Source of the DNA: Bacillota bacterium
Lineage (GTDB): Bacteria > Bacillota > Negativicutes > CTSoil-072
Direction of reading: 5' to 3'
Length of the DNA: 64,000 bases
Assembly: GCA_017889545.1 (NCBI GenBank)
Contig: JAGFZV010000003.1
Coordinates: 165,140 to 229,139, forward strand
Below, piece by piece: positions 19,139 to 26,831 of this stretch (positions are counted from its first letter, which is position 1; each line of letters opens with the position of its first letter). The position numbers were made by a program, and so were the translations under genes. Below the pieces are notes generated by a model. That model did not search any database, was not told where the DNA came from, and saw nothing but the letters and a program-made list of their open reading frames with translations.

Positions 19139-19924
19139 TTATATGATTTTTGCATCTGACAGTTTTTGAAATAGTTCCGCAACAGCTTCGCGCGCCGTGT
19201 CCTTTTGGATGATTACCCCTTGCGTACGATGTGTCGGTGTAAATATTTTGAGAACCTTGGTGGGTGATCCTTTCAGGCCGAGCCGGTTTTCATCTACAAC
19301 GAGATCGTTGGCAGTCCATACAGGAATTTCGGCACGGTTGGCTTTCATCAATCCTTTTACAGTTGGAAATCGCGGTTCATTGATGGATTTTACTACCGAT
19401 ACAGCGATTGGCAATTTCACTTCAATAATCTCGTAACCGTCGTCATGCTCGCGCTGCGCCCGGACGACATCGCCTTCAACATCAATTTTGGCAACATAGG
19501 TAACTTGCGCTATCCCCAGATGTTCAGCAGTTTCAGGTCCCACCTGAGCCGTATCTCCATCGATGGCCTGCTTGCCAAAAAACACCATATCCACTTTGCC
19601 AAGTTTGCGAATAGCTGATGCCAGCGTATAACTGGTAGCCAACGTATCCGACCCGCCAAAGGCCCGGTCACTGATCAATATGGCCGCATCGGCACCCATT
19701 GCCAAACATTCTTTCAAAGCATCTTTGGCTTGCGGCGGTCCCATGGAGATCACCGTAACTTTACCGCCATGTTTTTCTTTTAAACGGATCGCCTCTTCAA
19801 CAGCATTCACGTCAAATGGATTTACAATGCTGGGAACGCCTTGGCGTACAAGCGTATTTGTCACCGGATCTATTTTCACTTCCGTAGTATCGGGAACCTG
19901 TTTGACACAAACGACGATTTCCAT
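19139..19924 (-). CDS. etfB: Electron-transfer flavoprotein beta subunit
   Basis: 261 residues starting MEIVVCVKQVPDTTEVKID, the standard ETF beta N-terminus, with AVEEAIRLKEKHGGKV near 42, FGKQAIDGDTAQVGPETAEHL near 120-140 and the family signature region VKSINEPRFPTVKGLMKA near 190. ETF beta binds AMP or, in bifurcating types, a second FAD. The ATG at 19924 has AGGAGG eight bases upstream; a TTG two codons earlier is less likely. It lies 43 bases after bcd and 18 before etfA. Confidence 0.94.
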   Translation of the reverse strand: MEIVVCVKQVPDTTEVKIDPVTNTLVRQGVPSIVNPFDVNAVEEAIRLKEKHGGKVTVISMGPPQAKDALKECLAMGADAAILISDRAFGGSDTLATSYTLASAIRKLGKVDMVFFGKQAIDGDTAQVGPETAEHLGIAQVTYVAKIDVEGDVVRAQREHDDGYEIIEVKLPIAVSVVKSINEPRFPTVKGLMKANRAEIPVWTANDLVVDENRLGLKGSPTKVLKIFTPTHRTQGVIIQKDTAREAVAELFQKLSDAKII

Positions 19925-19967
19925 GAGCAAATCCTCCTATAACTTTGTAAAGTAGAGTCATTCGTTT

Positions 19968-21104
19968 TTAGCGTAAAATATGGCCGGCAATAACCACTCT
20001 TTGAATTTGATTGGTGCCTTCGTATATTTGGGTAATTTTCGCATCGCGCAGCATTCTCTCTACCGGATATTCACGGGAGTACCCGTAGCCACCCATCACT
20101 TGGACTGCATCGAGCGCCACTTTTACTGCCATATCTGATGCAAAGGTTTTTGCCATGGCAGCTTCTTTTCCGTATGGCAATCCTGCATCCTTCATTATTG
20201 CAGCGTGCATAACCAGTTGCCGTGCCGCTTCAATCTGAATTGCCATATCCGCCAGCATAAAGTTAACGGCCTGCAAAGCAGCGATTGGCTTGCCGAATTG
20301 CTCGCGGGTTTTCGAATATTTCAATGCTTCTTCGTAGGCTCCCTGTGCAATCCCAACCGCCTGGGCTCCAATCCCTATCCTTGCGCCATCCAGTATAACC
20401 ATGGCAATTTTAAACCCTTCACCCTCTTTGCCGAGCAGATTTTCTTTGGGAATTCGGCAATTATCAAAAATCAATTCCGTCGTAGCAGAGGCGCGGATAC
20501 CCATTTTTTCTTCTTTCTTGCCAATGGAAAAGCCCGGAGTTCCTTTTTCAACAATAAACCCGGTAATTCCTTTTACCCCTTTGCTTTTATCGATCGTGGC
20601 AAATACACTGTAAGTCTCTGCAGCTCCACCGTTGCTAATAAAACATTTGGTCCCATTCAATACGTACTCATCACCATCTAGCTTTGCCGTTGTACTGACA
20701 CGCGAAGCATCCGATCCTGCACCGGGTTCAGTTAATGCAAACGCTGCCACTTTTTCCCCGCGGGCTAATGCAGGAATGTACTTCTGCTTTTGTTCTTCCG
20801 TTCCATACAGCAGAATAGGCATAATTCCTGCTGAAGTATGGATCGACATAATGGCGCTGGTAGCGCCGCAGGCTTTCGCAATTTCCTCAATCGCCACCAT
20901 ATAGCTAACCGTATCAACTTCTACCCCATCATATTTTTCGGGAACAGGCAATCCCATCAGACCTAATTGGGCCATTCCTTTTACATTGTCCCATGGAAAT
21001 TCCTCCGTACGATCATATTCTGCCGCTCTCGGCGCAATTTCTTTCTTGGCAAAGTCTTGCACCAGTTTTTTTAGTCCTTGTTGGTCCGCGTTTAATAAAG
21101 CCAT
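19968..21104 (-). CDS. bcd: Short-chain (butyryl-type) acyl-CoA dehydrogenase
   Basis: 378-residue acyl-CoA dehydrogenase. FAD-binding signatures AFALTEPGAGSDASRV (near 125) and QVMGGYGYSREYPVERMLRD (near 340) are present, and the catalytic Glu is in QIYEGTNQIQ near 362, the position used by short-chain enzymes. With the adjacent etfBA it should reduce crotonyl-CoA to butyryl-CoA, possibly with ferredoxin bifurcation. The ATG at 21104 has AAAGGAG nine bases upstream; an ATG three codons earlier directly abuts that site. It is the first gene after a sigma-54 promoter at 21194-21209. Confidence 0.92.
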   Translation of the reverse strand: MALLNADQQGLKKLVQDFAKKEIAPRAAEYDRTEEFPWDNVKGMAQLGLMGLPVPEKYDGVEVDTVSYMVAIEEIAKACGATSAIMSIHTSAGIMPILLYGTEEQKQKYIPALARGEKVAAFALTEPGAGSDASRVSTTAKLDGDEYVLNGTKCFISNGGAAETYSVFATIDKSKGVKGITGFIVEKGTPGFSIGKKEEKMGIRASATTELIFDNCRIPKENLLGKEGEGFKIAMVILDGARIGIGAQAVGIAQGAYEEALKYSKTREQFGKPIAALQAVNFMLADMAIQIEAARQLVMHAAIMKDAGLPYGKEAAMAKTFASDMAVKVALDAVQVMGGYGYSREYPVERMLRDAKITQIYEGTNQIQRVVIAGHILR

Positions 21105-21193
21105 TATCGTCATCTCCTTTATCTTTTGTCATTTCTGACTTAACACCCGGTCGGCATTGGAAGCATAGGTTTGTCTGGACACAATACTATATA

Positions 21194-21209
21194 TGCAAAA
21201 AAGATGCCA
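21194..21209 (-). promoter_or_regulatory. Sigma-54 (-24/-12) promoter of the bcd operon
   Basis: On the minus strand this reads TGGCATCTTTTTTGCA, close to the RpoN consensus TGGCAC-N5-TTGCA, with exactly ten bases between the GG and GC dinucleotides. Transcription should start near 21183, leaving a leader of about 80 bases before bcd. A sigma-54 enhancer-binding protein is encoded 260 bases further upstream, which makes the call much stronger. Confidence 0.85.
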
Positions 21210-21219
21210 AAACATCTTG

Positions 21220-21235
21220 ATTAATTGCAATTAAT
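21220..21235. repeat. Perfect 16-base palindrome upstream of the bcd promoter
   Basis: ATTAATTGCAATTAAT is its own reverse complement. It lies 37-52 bases upstream of the inferred start point. Its core TTGCAA recurs in the cluster of TTGCA motifs at 21429-21473, so it may be a regulator site. Confidence 0.55.
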
Positions 21236-21278
21236 AACCTTTACTAGTTTATATTTCCATAAATATTCTGTTGGCAAA

Positions 21279-21334
21279 TCAATCATGGCCTCCACAATAG
21301 TGAAAAGGTTCACTATTGTGGAGGCCATGATTGA
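21279..21334. repeat. 26-base perfect inverted repeat with 4-base loop, upstream of bcd
   Basis: Arms at 21279-21304 and 21309-21334 are exact reverse complements around the loop AAGG. No T-tract follows on either strand, so it is not a typical terminator. It lies about 96-151 bases upstream of the sigma-54 start point, the usual range for enhancer sites. Its centre reads GTGAA-AAGG-TTCAC, which matches the core of Rex operators. Confidence 0.8.
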
Positions 21335-21438
21335 AAAAATTTCTGCAAAATCCAACAGATTAATTTTTTTGATTTTTGTTTTTTGTGAATTTACTAACTT
21401 TTTTGAAGAAATTTCAGTCACTTTTTAATTGCATTTTT

Positions 21439-21482
21439 GCACGATCATGTATTATTGCAATTGCATTATTGCATGGTCGTGC
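21439..21482. repeat. Inverted repeat rich in TTGCA motifs at the end of the sigma-54 regulator gene
   Basis: GCACGATCATG at 21439-21449 pairs with CATGGTCGTGC at 21472-21482 with one G:T-type mismatch; the interior contains the palindrome TGCAATTGCA. Five TTGCA copies occur between 21429 and 21473. The repeat spans the last codons and stop of the regulator gene. It could be a distal enhancer or a weak terminator; no T-tract is present. Confidence 0.5.
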
Positions 21483-23247
21483 ACCGGTTGATATTTTCTT
21501 TTCTTTCGCGGTCAATAGGTTTCAGAGTATTAGTTTCTTTGCGTTTGCGTTTTCTGAACAATGTAGCAGCATCCACTCCCAAACTTCGAGATGCTTCTTT
21601 CAAAGAGCCGCAATGTTCAATCGCTTCCTCAATAACCTGTTCTTCCAAGGTTTTTATAATTTCTTTCAGGTGAACCCCCGGCCTGAAAAATCCATCCGTC
21701 TTGAGGTTCTCCATAAAGGCTTCTCCAAAAGGCATTTCTGTTGAGAGCATTCGCTCCCTGACTTCTTCCGGCAAATGCTTCACTTCAATCACCGGGTCAT
21801 CAACAACCACAACCAATCGTTCAATCAAATGGGATAGTTCGCGAATATTTCCCGGCCAATTATAACGAAGAAAGACATCAACGACTTCCTGCGAGATTGT
21901 TTTCGCTTTTCCATAACGATTATTGCTGGATGCAAGATAATACGCAATCAGGGGATGAATATCATCCCGGCGCTCAGCCAGGCAGGGCACGTAGATCGGA
22001 ACAACATTCAAGCGATAATATAGATCGCGCCGGAACAACCCTTCCGCTACCAATTTCTCAATGTTCATATTCGTGGCGGCAATGATTCGAACATCTACCG
22101 AAATTTCCTTTGTTCCACCAACCCGAAAAAACTTCTCTTCTTGTAGAACATTCAAAATTTTCGCCTGTAAAAACAGAGGCATATCGCCAATTTCATCCAA
22201 AAAAAGTGTGCCTTTATTGGCCAGATCAAATAGTCCCACTTTGGTTTTTTTTGCTCCGGTAAACGATCCTTCTTCATAGCCGAATAGTTCCGTTTCCAGC
22301 AAAGTCTCCGGAATAGCGCTGCAATTCACGTGAATGAAGCTCCCGCAACTGTTACGATCGCTAATCGTATGAACAAATTTAGCCAATGCGGTTTTGCCGA
22401 CACCGGAACTTCCCGTAATCAATATCTGAAGATCTGTATTGGCAATTTTTGTAATCATCTCGTAAAGATTTTCCATAATCTTGCTTCGAACCAAGCCCAT
22501 ATGAACATCCGTATTGGCCGTATGCATTACTTTCAGTTCGCGTTGAAACCCTTTTGCCAATTGCTTTGCACTATTTAGCTTTTCATGCAATTTGTTTAGT
22601 TCGGTTAAATCCCGAACATTTGAAAATATCCTGACAATCCGGCCTTCTTTATTTTTTAACAAAGTACTCGTGATCACCGTTTCTTTCCCGGAAGGAAATT
22701 TCATTACGGCGCTGCATGTGTTCTGTTGCTCAATTGCCCGTAAATTGGTTGAAAAAGGAATGATCCCTTCATCAATCAGTTGTTGCCAATTTTTACCGAT
22801 CAGCTTTTCCCTCGTCAAGCCGGAAACCTCGACAAATGATTCACTAACAACCAGAATATTGCCCTGCCCGTCCGTAACCGTCATTCCATCCGAAGACGAA
22901 TCAATAAACTTTTGCAGACTAATAATTTCATCCGATACTTCACACCATAGATGTTCCACATTATGGTACTCTTTTAAGTTACGGAAAAAGAGACTAAATC
23001 GAGTCTCGCTGATCGGAAAAACATCCAGCAAATATTTATCCTGCACGGATGTTTTGACAATGCGGGACATCGGACTATTGCTTAGCCATTCCAATCGGAA
23101 CCACGATAATTTTTTCGTAATGTTACTGCCGATAGAAAGCAACTGAGTTAGTTTTTTTTCTGGATTAGGCTCAACAAAATGAATATCCCCATGGTGATCG
23201 ACGATAATTTGTTCCCAACACGATACTAATTCTAAAGTCGTTTCCAT
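21466..23247 (-). CDS. Sigma-54-dependent PAS/AAA+ enhancer-binding regulator
   Basis: 593 residues. An uncharacterised N-terminal sensor part (1-100) is followed by a PAS domain (about 105-225; DSSSDGMTVTDGQGNILVV), an AAA+ domain with Walker A GSSGVGKTALAK near 282, the sigma-54 contact loop GSFTGA (the common form is GAFTGA) near 325, Walker B GTLFLDEIGD, and a C-terminal Fis-type helix-turn-helix (GSLKEASRSLGVDAATLFRK). It should activate the -24/-12 promoters at 21194 and 25303 that flank its locus. The PAS ligand is unknown; an acyl-CoA or acid is a guess. It lies about 100 bases after the cyclase gene. Confidence 0.92.
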   Translation of the reverse strand: METTLELVSCWEQIIVDHHGDIHFVEPNPEKKLTQLLSIGSNITKKLSWFRLEWLSNSPMSRIVKTSVQDKYLLDVFPISETRFSLFFRNLKEYHNVEHLWCEVSDEIISLQKFIDSSSDGMTVTDGQGNILVVSESFVEVSGLTREKLIGKNWQQLIDEGIIPFSTNLRAIEQQNTCSAVMKFPSGKETVITSTLLKNKEGRIVRIFSNVRDLTELNKLHEKLNSAKQLAKGFQRELKVMHTANTDVHMGLVRSKIMENLYEMITKIANTDLQILITGSSGVGKTALAKFVHTISDRNSCGSFIHVNCSAIPETLLETELFGYEEGSFTGAKKTKVGLFDLANKGTLFLDEIGDMPLFLQAKILNVLQEEKFFRVGGTKEISVDVRIIAATNMNIEKLVAEGLFRRDLYYRLNVVPIYVPCLAERRDDIHPLIAYYLASSNNRYGKAKTISQEVVDVFLRYNWPGNIRELSHLIERLVVVVDDPVIEVKHLPEEVRERMLSTEMPFGEAFMENLKTDGFFRPGVHLKEIIKTLEEQVIEEAIEHCGSLKEASRSLGVDAATLFRKRKRKETNTLKPIDRERKENINRCTTMQ

Positions 23248-23351
23248 GTTGTTCTCCTTTTACCCCCTTTTCACACGCAATAGACTCTTATAAGATTCGT
23301 TTTTGCATGCACAAACACCTTTCGCTAACTATTCCTGCAAAAAATATTTGT

Positions 23352-24035
23352 TTAGTAATTCACAAACTCATGGCTGCAGTCAGAAATAGTCGATTTTTCA
23401 TCAATGAAAGCCACTACCCGGGCAGGGCCGGCTTCGGCATTCTGAATTTTCAGCGGAATAGCGGCCAGCATAAAATCACGAGGCAGCTGATCTAAGTGGA
23501 TCAAATTTTCTATCTGAGGAATCCCGGCACCTAAAACGATCCTATGGACCGGAAAAGAGCTGCAACCGTCAACGGGAAAATCGACCGCAAGTGCAAGTAT
23601 CCCACTGCCGGCAATAAAATTGGCTGCATCTTCGCTCAAATATGGGTTTTCCGTATAATAATTTTGTTTATTCCAATTTTGTTCCGCCCAGCCGGAAAAT
23701 AAGACGATTATTTTTCCCCGGACATTTTGCGACCAACCGCCAATATACAAATCATCCACCGTAATTGCCTGCTGCGGCGCCACTCGATTGCGAAGATCAA
23801 GCAGCATAGCCGGTCCAATCAGTTTCGATAAATCCATTTGCTCTATCTTGGTCGCGCCGGGAATAAAGTGGTAAGGAGCATCAACATGAGTGCCGGTATG
23901 CAAGCTGAACGTTATTATACTCACTGCCACGCCATCCGTTGCGTGGCTTTTGAAAGAAGTCACTTCCGCATGCGGATGACCTTGGGGAGGAGTTACCTCA
24001 TTGCTTAATGTTAGACTAAGGTCGACAATTTTCAT
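23352..24035 (-). CDS. Cyclase-family (kynurenine formamidase-like) metal hydrolase
   Basis: About 227 residues. The cyclase-family metal motif HTGTHVDAPYHF (near residues 46-57) is clear, followed by TKIEQMDLSKLIG and later ALAVDFPVDG. The family includes kynurenine formamidase and other small-amide or lactone hydrolases, and the substrate here cannot be assigned. The ATG at 24035 follows AGGGGGG by five bases; the frame is open to 24059. It lies between an acyl-CoA dehydrogenase and the sigma-54 regulator, so it probably belongs to the same RpoN-driven transcript. Confidence 0.8.
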   Translation of the reverse strand: MKIVDLSLTLSNEVTPPQGHPHAEVTSFKSHATDGVAVSIITFSLHTGTHVDAPYHFIPGATKIEQMDLSKLIGPAMLLDLRNRVAPQQAITVDDLYIGGWSQNVRGKIIVLFSGWAEQNWNKQNYYTENPYLSEDAANFIAGSGILALAVDFPVDGCSSFPVHRIVLGAGIPQIENLIHLDQLPRDFMLAAIPLKIQNAEAGPARVVAFIDEKSTISDCSHEFVNY

Positions 24036-24110
24036 TTTTACCCCCCTATTGTGCCTCACGTGCTATTAAAAAATCATGTTTTTTCATCACAGCAAAGCCG
24101 CGTGGATGAA

Positions 24111-25247
24111 TTACCGCAATAAATGCCCTGCGATAACCATCTTCTGCACTTCCGAAGTCCCCTCATAAATCTGTAGAACTCTCGCATCACGATAGAGCCT
24201 CTCTACAGCAAAATCTTTTACATACCCGTAACCGCCATGAATTTGCACAGCCTTGGATGCGCAACGTTCGGCAATGACAGACGCAAATAATTTCGCCATG
24301 GCCGAATGATTAGATACCGGCGCGCCCGTTTCTTTCAAGTGCGCAGCTTCATAAGTAAGCAAGCGAGCTGCATTCACGTCCGTTTCCATTTCCGCCAGCA
24401 TCCACTGTATCGCTTGATTGGCTGCCAATGGACGTTTAAATTGGATACGCTCCTTGGCATAATTCACCGACTCGTCAATACAGGCCTGGGCGATTCCTAC
24501 GGATTGGGCAGCAATACTAATACGTCCGCTATCCAATGCTGCCATGGCAATTTTAAAACCCTGCCCTTCTTTTCCTAATAAATTTTCCCGCGGAATACGG
24601 CAATTTTTTAAGACTAATTCGGTCGTACTGCTGCCCCGCATGCCCATTTTTCGTTCATGCTTGCCCACACTAAGACCTGGCGTTCCCTTCTCTACAAGAA
24701 AGGCGCTGATCCCTTTTGTACCAACTCCTTGTTCAGTTAAAGCCATCACAATGAACAACCCGGCTTCCGCCCCATTGGTAATAAACGTTTTCGTGCCATT
24801 CAGAACATATTCGGACTGATCCAAAACAGCCGTCGCCTGCAAAGAGCCGGCATCCGTCCCGGCCCCTGGTTCGGTCAAGGCAAAAGCTCCCAATAATTCA
24901 TAGTTCACCAGCTTAGGCAGCCACTTCTTTCTTTGCTCTTCTGTCCCAAATTGATAAAGCGGAATCCCCGCCAAAGTATGGACGGCCAATATCAGCGCGG
25001 TAGAAGCACAGGCGCGGGAAAGTTCCTCAATAACGATCGCATAGCTGATATAATCCAAACCGGCTCCGCCATATTCTCTGGGCAAAGTCATCCCGGTAAG
25101 ATCCAGCTCCGCTAATCGTTGCATCGTCTCAACAGGAAACCGTTCATTTTCGTCAAGTTCCGCCGCTTTGGGCGCCACTTCAGTTTGTGCAAATTCTCGA
25201 ATCATCGAACGAATTAAAGACTGCTCTTCCGTTTGATTAAAATCCAT
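24111..25247 (-). CDS. Acyl-CoA dehydrogenase, second paralogue
   Basis: 378 residues, clearly related to the bcd product: AFALTEPGAGTDAGSL near 125, GGYGYVKDFAVERLYRD near 340 and the catalytic-Glu motif QIYEGTSEVQ near 362. Substrate may be a short-chain or branched acyl-CoA. It has no etf genes of its own here and may use the EtfAB encoded at 17927-19924. A GGGGGGTAAAC site precedes the ATG, and a sigma-54 promoter lies at 25303-25318. The neighbouring cyclase suggests a dedicated catabolic step. Confidence 0.88.
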   Translation of the reverse strand: MDFNQTEEQSLIRSMIREFAQTEVAPKAAELDENERFPVETMQRLAELDLTGMTLPREYGGAGLDYISYAIVIEELSRACASTALILAVHTLAGIPLYQFGTEEQRKKWLPKLVNYELLGAFALTEPGAGTDAGSLQATAVLDQSEYVLNGTKTFITNGAEAGLFIVMALTEQGVGTKGISAFLVEKGTPGLSVGKHERKMGMRGSSTTELVLKNCRIPRENLLGKEGQGFKIAMAALDSGRISIAAQSVGIAQACIDESVNYAKERIQFKRPLAANQAIQWMLAEMETDVNAARLLTYEAAHLKETGAPVSNHSAMAKLFASVIAERCASKAVQIHGGYGYVKDFAVERLYRDARVLQIYEGTSEVQKMVIAGHLLR

Positions 25248-25302
25248 GTTTACCCCCCCAATAATGTGTTTAATAATAAATCATATCGTTACTAAAATAA
25301 CA

Positions 25303-25318
25303 TGCAATTTCCATACCA
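25303..25318 (-). promoter_or_regulatory. Sigma-54 (-24/-12) promoter of the acyl-CoA dehydrogenase/cyclase/regulator unit
   Basis: The minus strand reads TGGTATGGAAATTGCA: GG and GC are ten bases apart and the -12 box TTGCA is complete. The predicted start point is near 25292, 45 bases before the coding start at 25247. The presence of a second RpoN promoter upstream of the operon carrying the regulator gene supports a small sigma-54 regulon. Confidence 0.8.
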
Positions 25319-25349
25319 TTTTTTTGATCGTGCTTGCTTGTACAGTGTA

Positions 25350-25393
25350 ACAGCCTGTTATTTACGACTGAACGGTCGCGAATAACAGTCTGT
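25350..25393. repeat. Inverted repeat upstream of the second sigma-54 promoter
   Basis: Arms ACAGCCTGTTATT (25350-25362) and AATAACAGTCTGT (25381-25393) pair with one mismatch, and an inner CGAC/GTCG pair extends the dyad. It lies about 58-101 bases upstream of the predicted start point. No T-tract follows, so an enhancer-type site is more likely than a terminator for the permease gene ending at 25450. Confidence 0.6.
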
Positions 25394-25449
25394 ATTGGTA
25401 GTAACATTGTTTTCCTTTTTGTGTAAAATTTATTATTTTTTATTTTCCC

Positions 25450-26724
25450 TCACATCAAATACCGAATATAAATATACACATTACATATGACAATCGATAC
25501 CAGCATCATCGGGAACGCAACCTTCATGTAACTCAAAAACGTCATCGGATAGCCTTTGCTAAAAGCAATACTCGATACAACGACGTTGGCGGAAGCGCCG
25601 ATAATCGTTCCGTTCCCACCCAAGCAGGCCCCTAGTGACAACGCCCACCACAAGGTGGAAACATCCATGCCGCCGATTTGACCCATCGCTTTAATCAACG
25701 GAATCATCGTCGCAACAAAAGGAATATTGTCGATAAAAGCAGAAGCAATCGCCGACAGCCACAAAATCAAAAAGTGCAGCGCAATCGTGTTGGACTGAGT
25801 GATGTCCAGCCCCCACTCGGCAATTAAACGAATGACACCGGTCACTTCCAAGCCTCCGACTAAAATAAACAGCCCGATAAAGAAGAAAATCGTATTCCAC
25901 TCAACTTCCCGAAAGATTTCTTCCGGTTCAATGCCGCTCACCAGCAGGAGGGTTGCCGCTCCTGCCATCGCAACCGTGGCCGATTCAAAACCCAATTTTT
26001 GGCTGATGACGAATCCGCCAATCGTCAGTACCAGGATCAATAAAACTTTCCGCAGCAAAACCATATCCGTCAAATAGGCCTTTTCGTCAAGAGCCATAAC
26101 CCGTTGCGCCGCTCCTTCAACAGGCAGCAGTTGTTTATGATAAAGACGCAGAAACAGCCAGTTCGTAACAAATCCAACCACCAGAACAACCGGCGCCAAA
26201 TGAAGAACGAAATCATTGAATCCAATGCCTGTCGCGCCGCCAATCATAATATTCGGCGGATCGCCAATCAACGTAGCCGTCCCGCCAATATTGGACGCCA
26301 TAATTTCCGATACCAAAAAAGGAACCGGGTTCACTTCCAAAATTTCCGTAATGGAAAAAATAATTGGCGTAACAAGCAATACCGTGGTTACATTATCTAA
26401 CAAAGCGGAAGTTATCGCTGTAAAAGCAAAAAAAACGGCCATGATGCTTCGGGGGTTCCCTTGCACCATCTTGGCCAAACGGACGGCCATATACTGAAAC
26501 ATCCCCGTCCGCATGGCAATCGCCACGATAATCATCATGCCGATCAACAGGCCTAATGTATTGAAATCCACCTTCTCCAACGCCTGTTCCTGCGGCATAA
26601 TTTTCACTAACAATAAAATAATTGCGCCAACCAATGCAATTTTCGTACGATGAACCTTTTCCGACATAATCAGTCCGTACACAAGGACAAAAACCAGTAT
26701 TGCCAGCCATGCAGTATTCGCCAA
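25450..26724 (-). CDS. ArsB/NhaD-type (ion transporter superfamily) permease
   Basis: 424 residues with about 11-12 membrane helices in two related halves. Repeats typical of the ion transporter superfamily occur: ITSALLDNVTTVLLVTPI near 110 and ASAFIDNIPFVATMIPLI near 315, plus ASNIGGTATLIGDPPNIM near 140 and ACLGGNGTIIGASANVV near 360. The substrate could be Na+, an oxyanion or a dicarboxylate. A TTG start at 26724 lies ten bases after GGGAG. It follows the decarboxylase beta homologue after about 107 bases. Confidence 0.8.
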   Translation of the reverse strand: MANTAWLAILVFVLVYGLIMSEKVHRTKIALVGAIILLLVKIMPQEQALEKVDFNTLGLLIGMMIIVAIAMRTGMFQYMAVRLAKMVQGNPRSIMAVFFAFTAITSALLDNVTTVLLVTPIIFSITEILEVNPVPFLVSEIMASNIGGTATLIGDPPNIMIGGATGIGFNDFVLHLAPVVLVVGFVTNWLFLRLYHKQLLPVEGAAQRVMALDEKAYLTDMVLLRKVLLILVLTIGGFVISQKLGFESATVAMAGAATLLLVSGIEPEEIFREVEWNTIFFFIGLFILVGGLEVTGVIRLIAEWGLDITQSNTIALHFLILWLSAIASAFIDNIPFVATMIPLIKAMGQIGGMDVSTLWWALSLGACLGGNGTIIGASANVVVSSIAFSKGYPMTFLSYMKVAFPMMLVSIVICNVYIYIRYLM

Positions 26725-26831
26725 GACAAGTCATCTCCCAACAATAGTTTTGTATAAACAACCCAACTGACTTTTTCATACAAATATATACTACTACCAG
26801 AAATGCCCATCGTAAAGAAAAATTTGATCGT

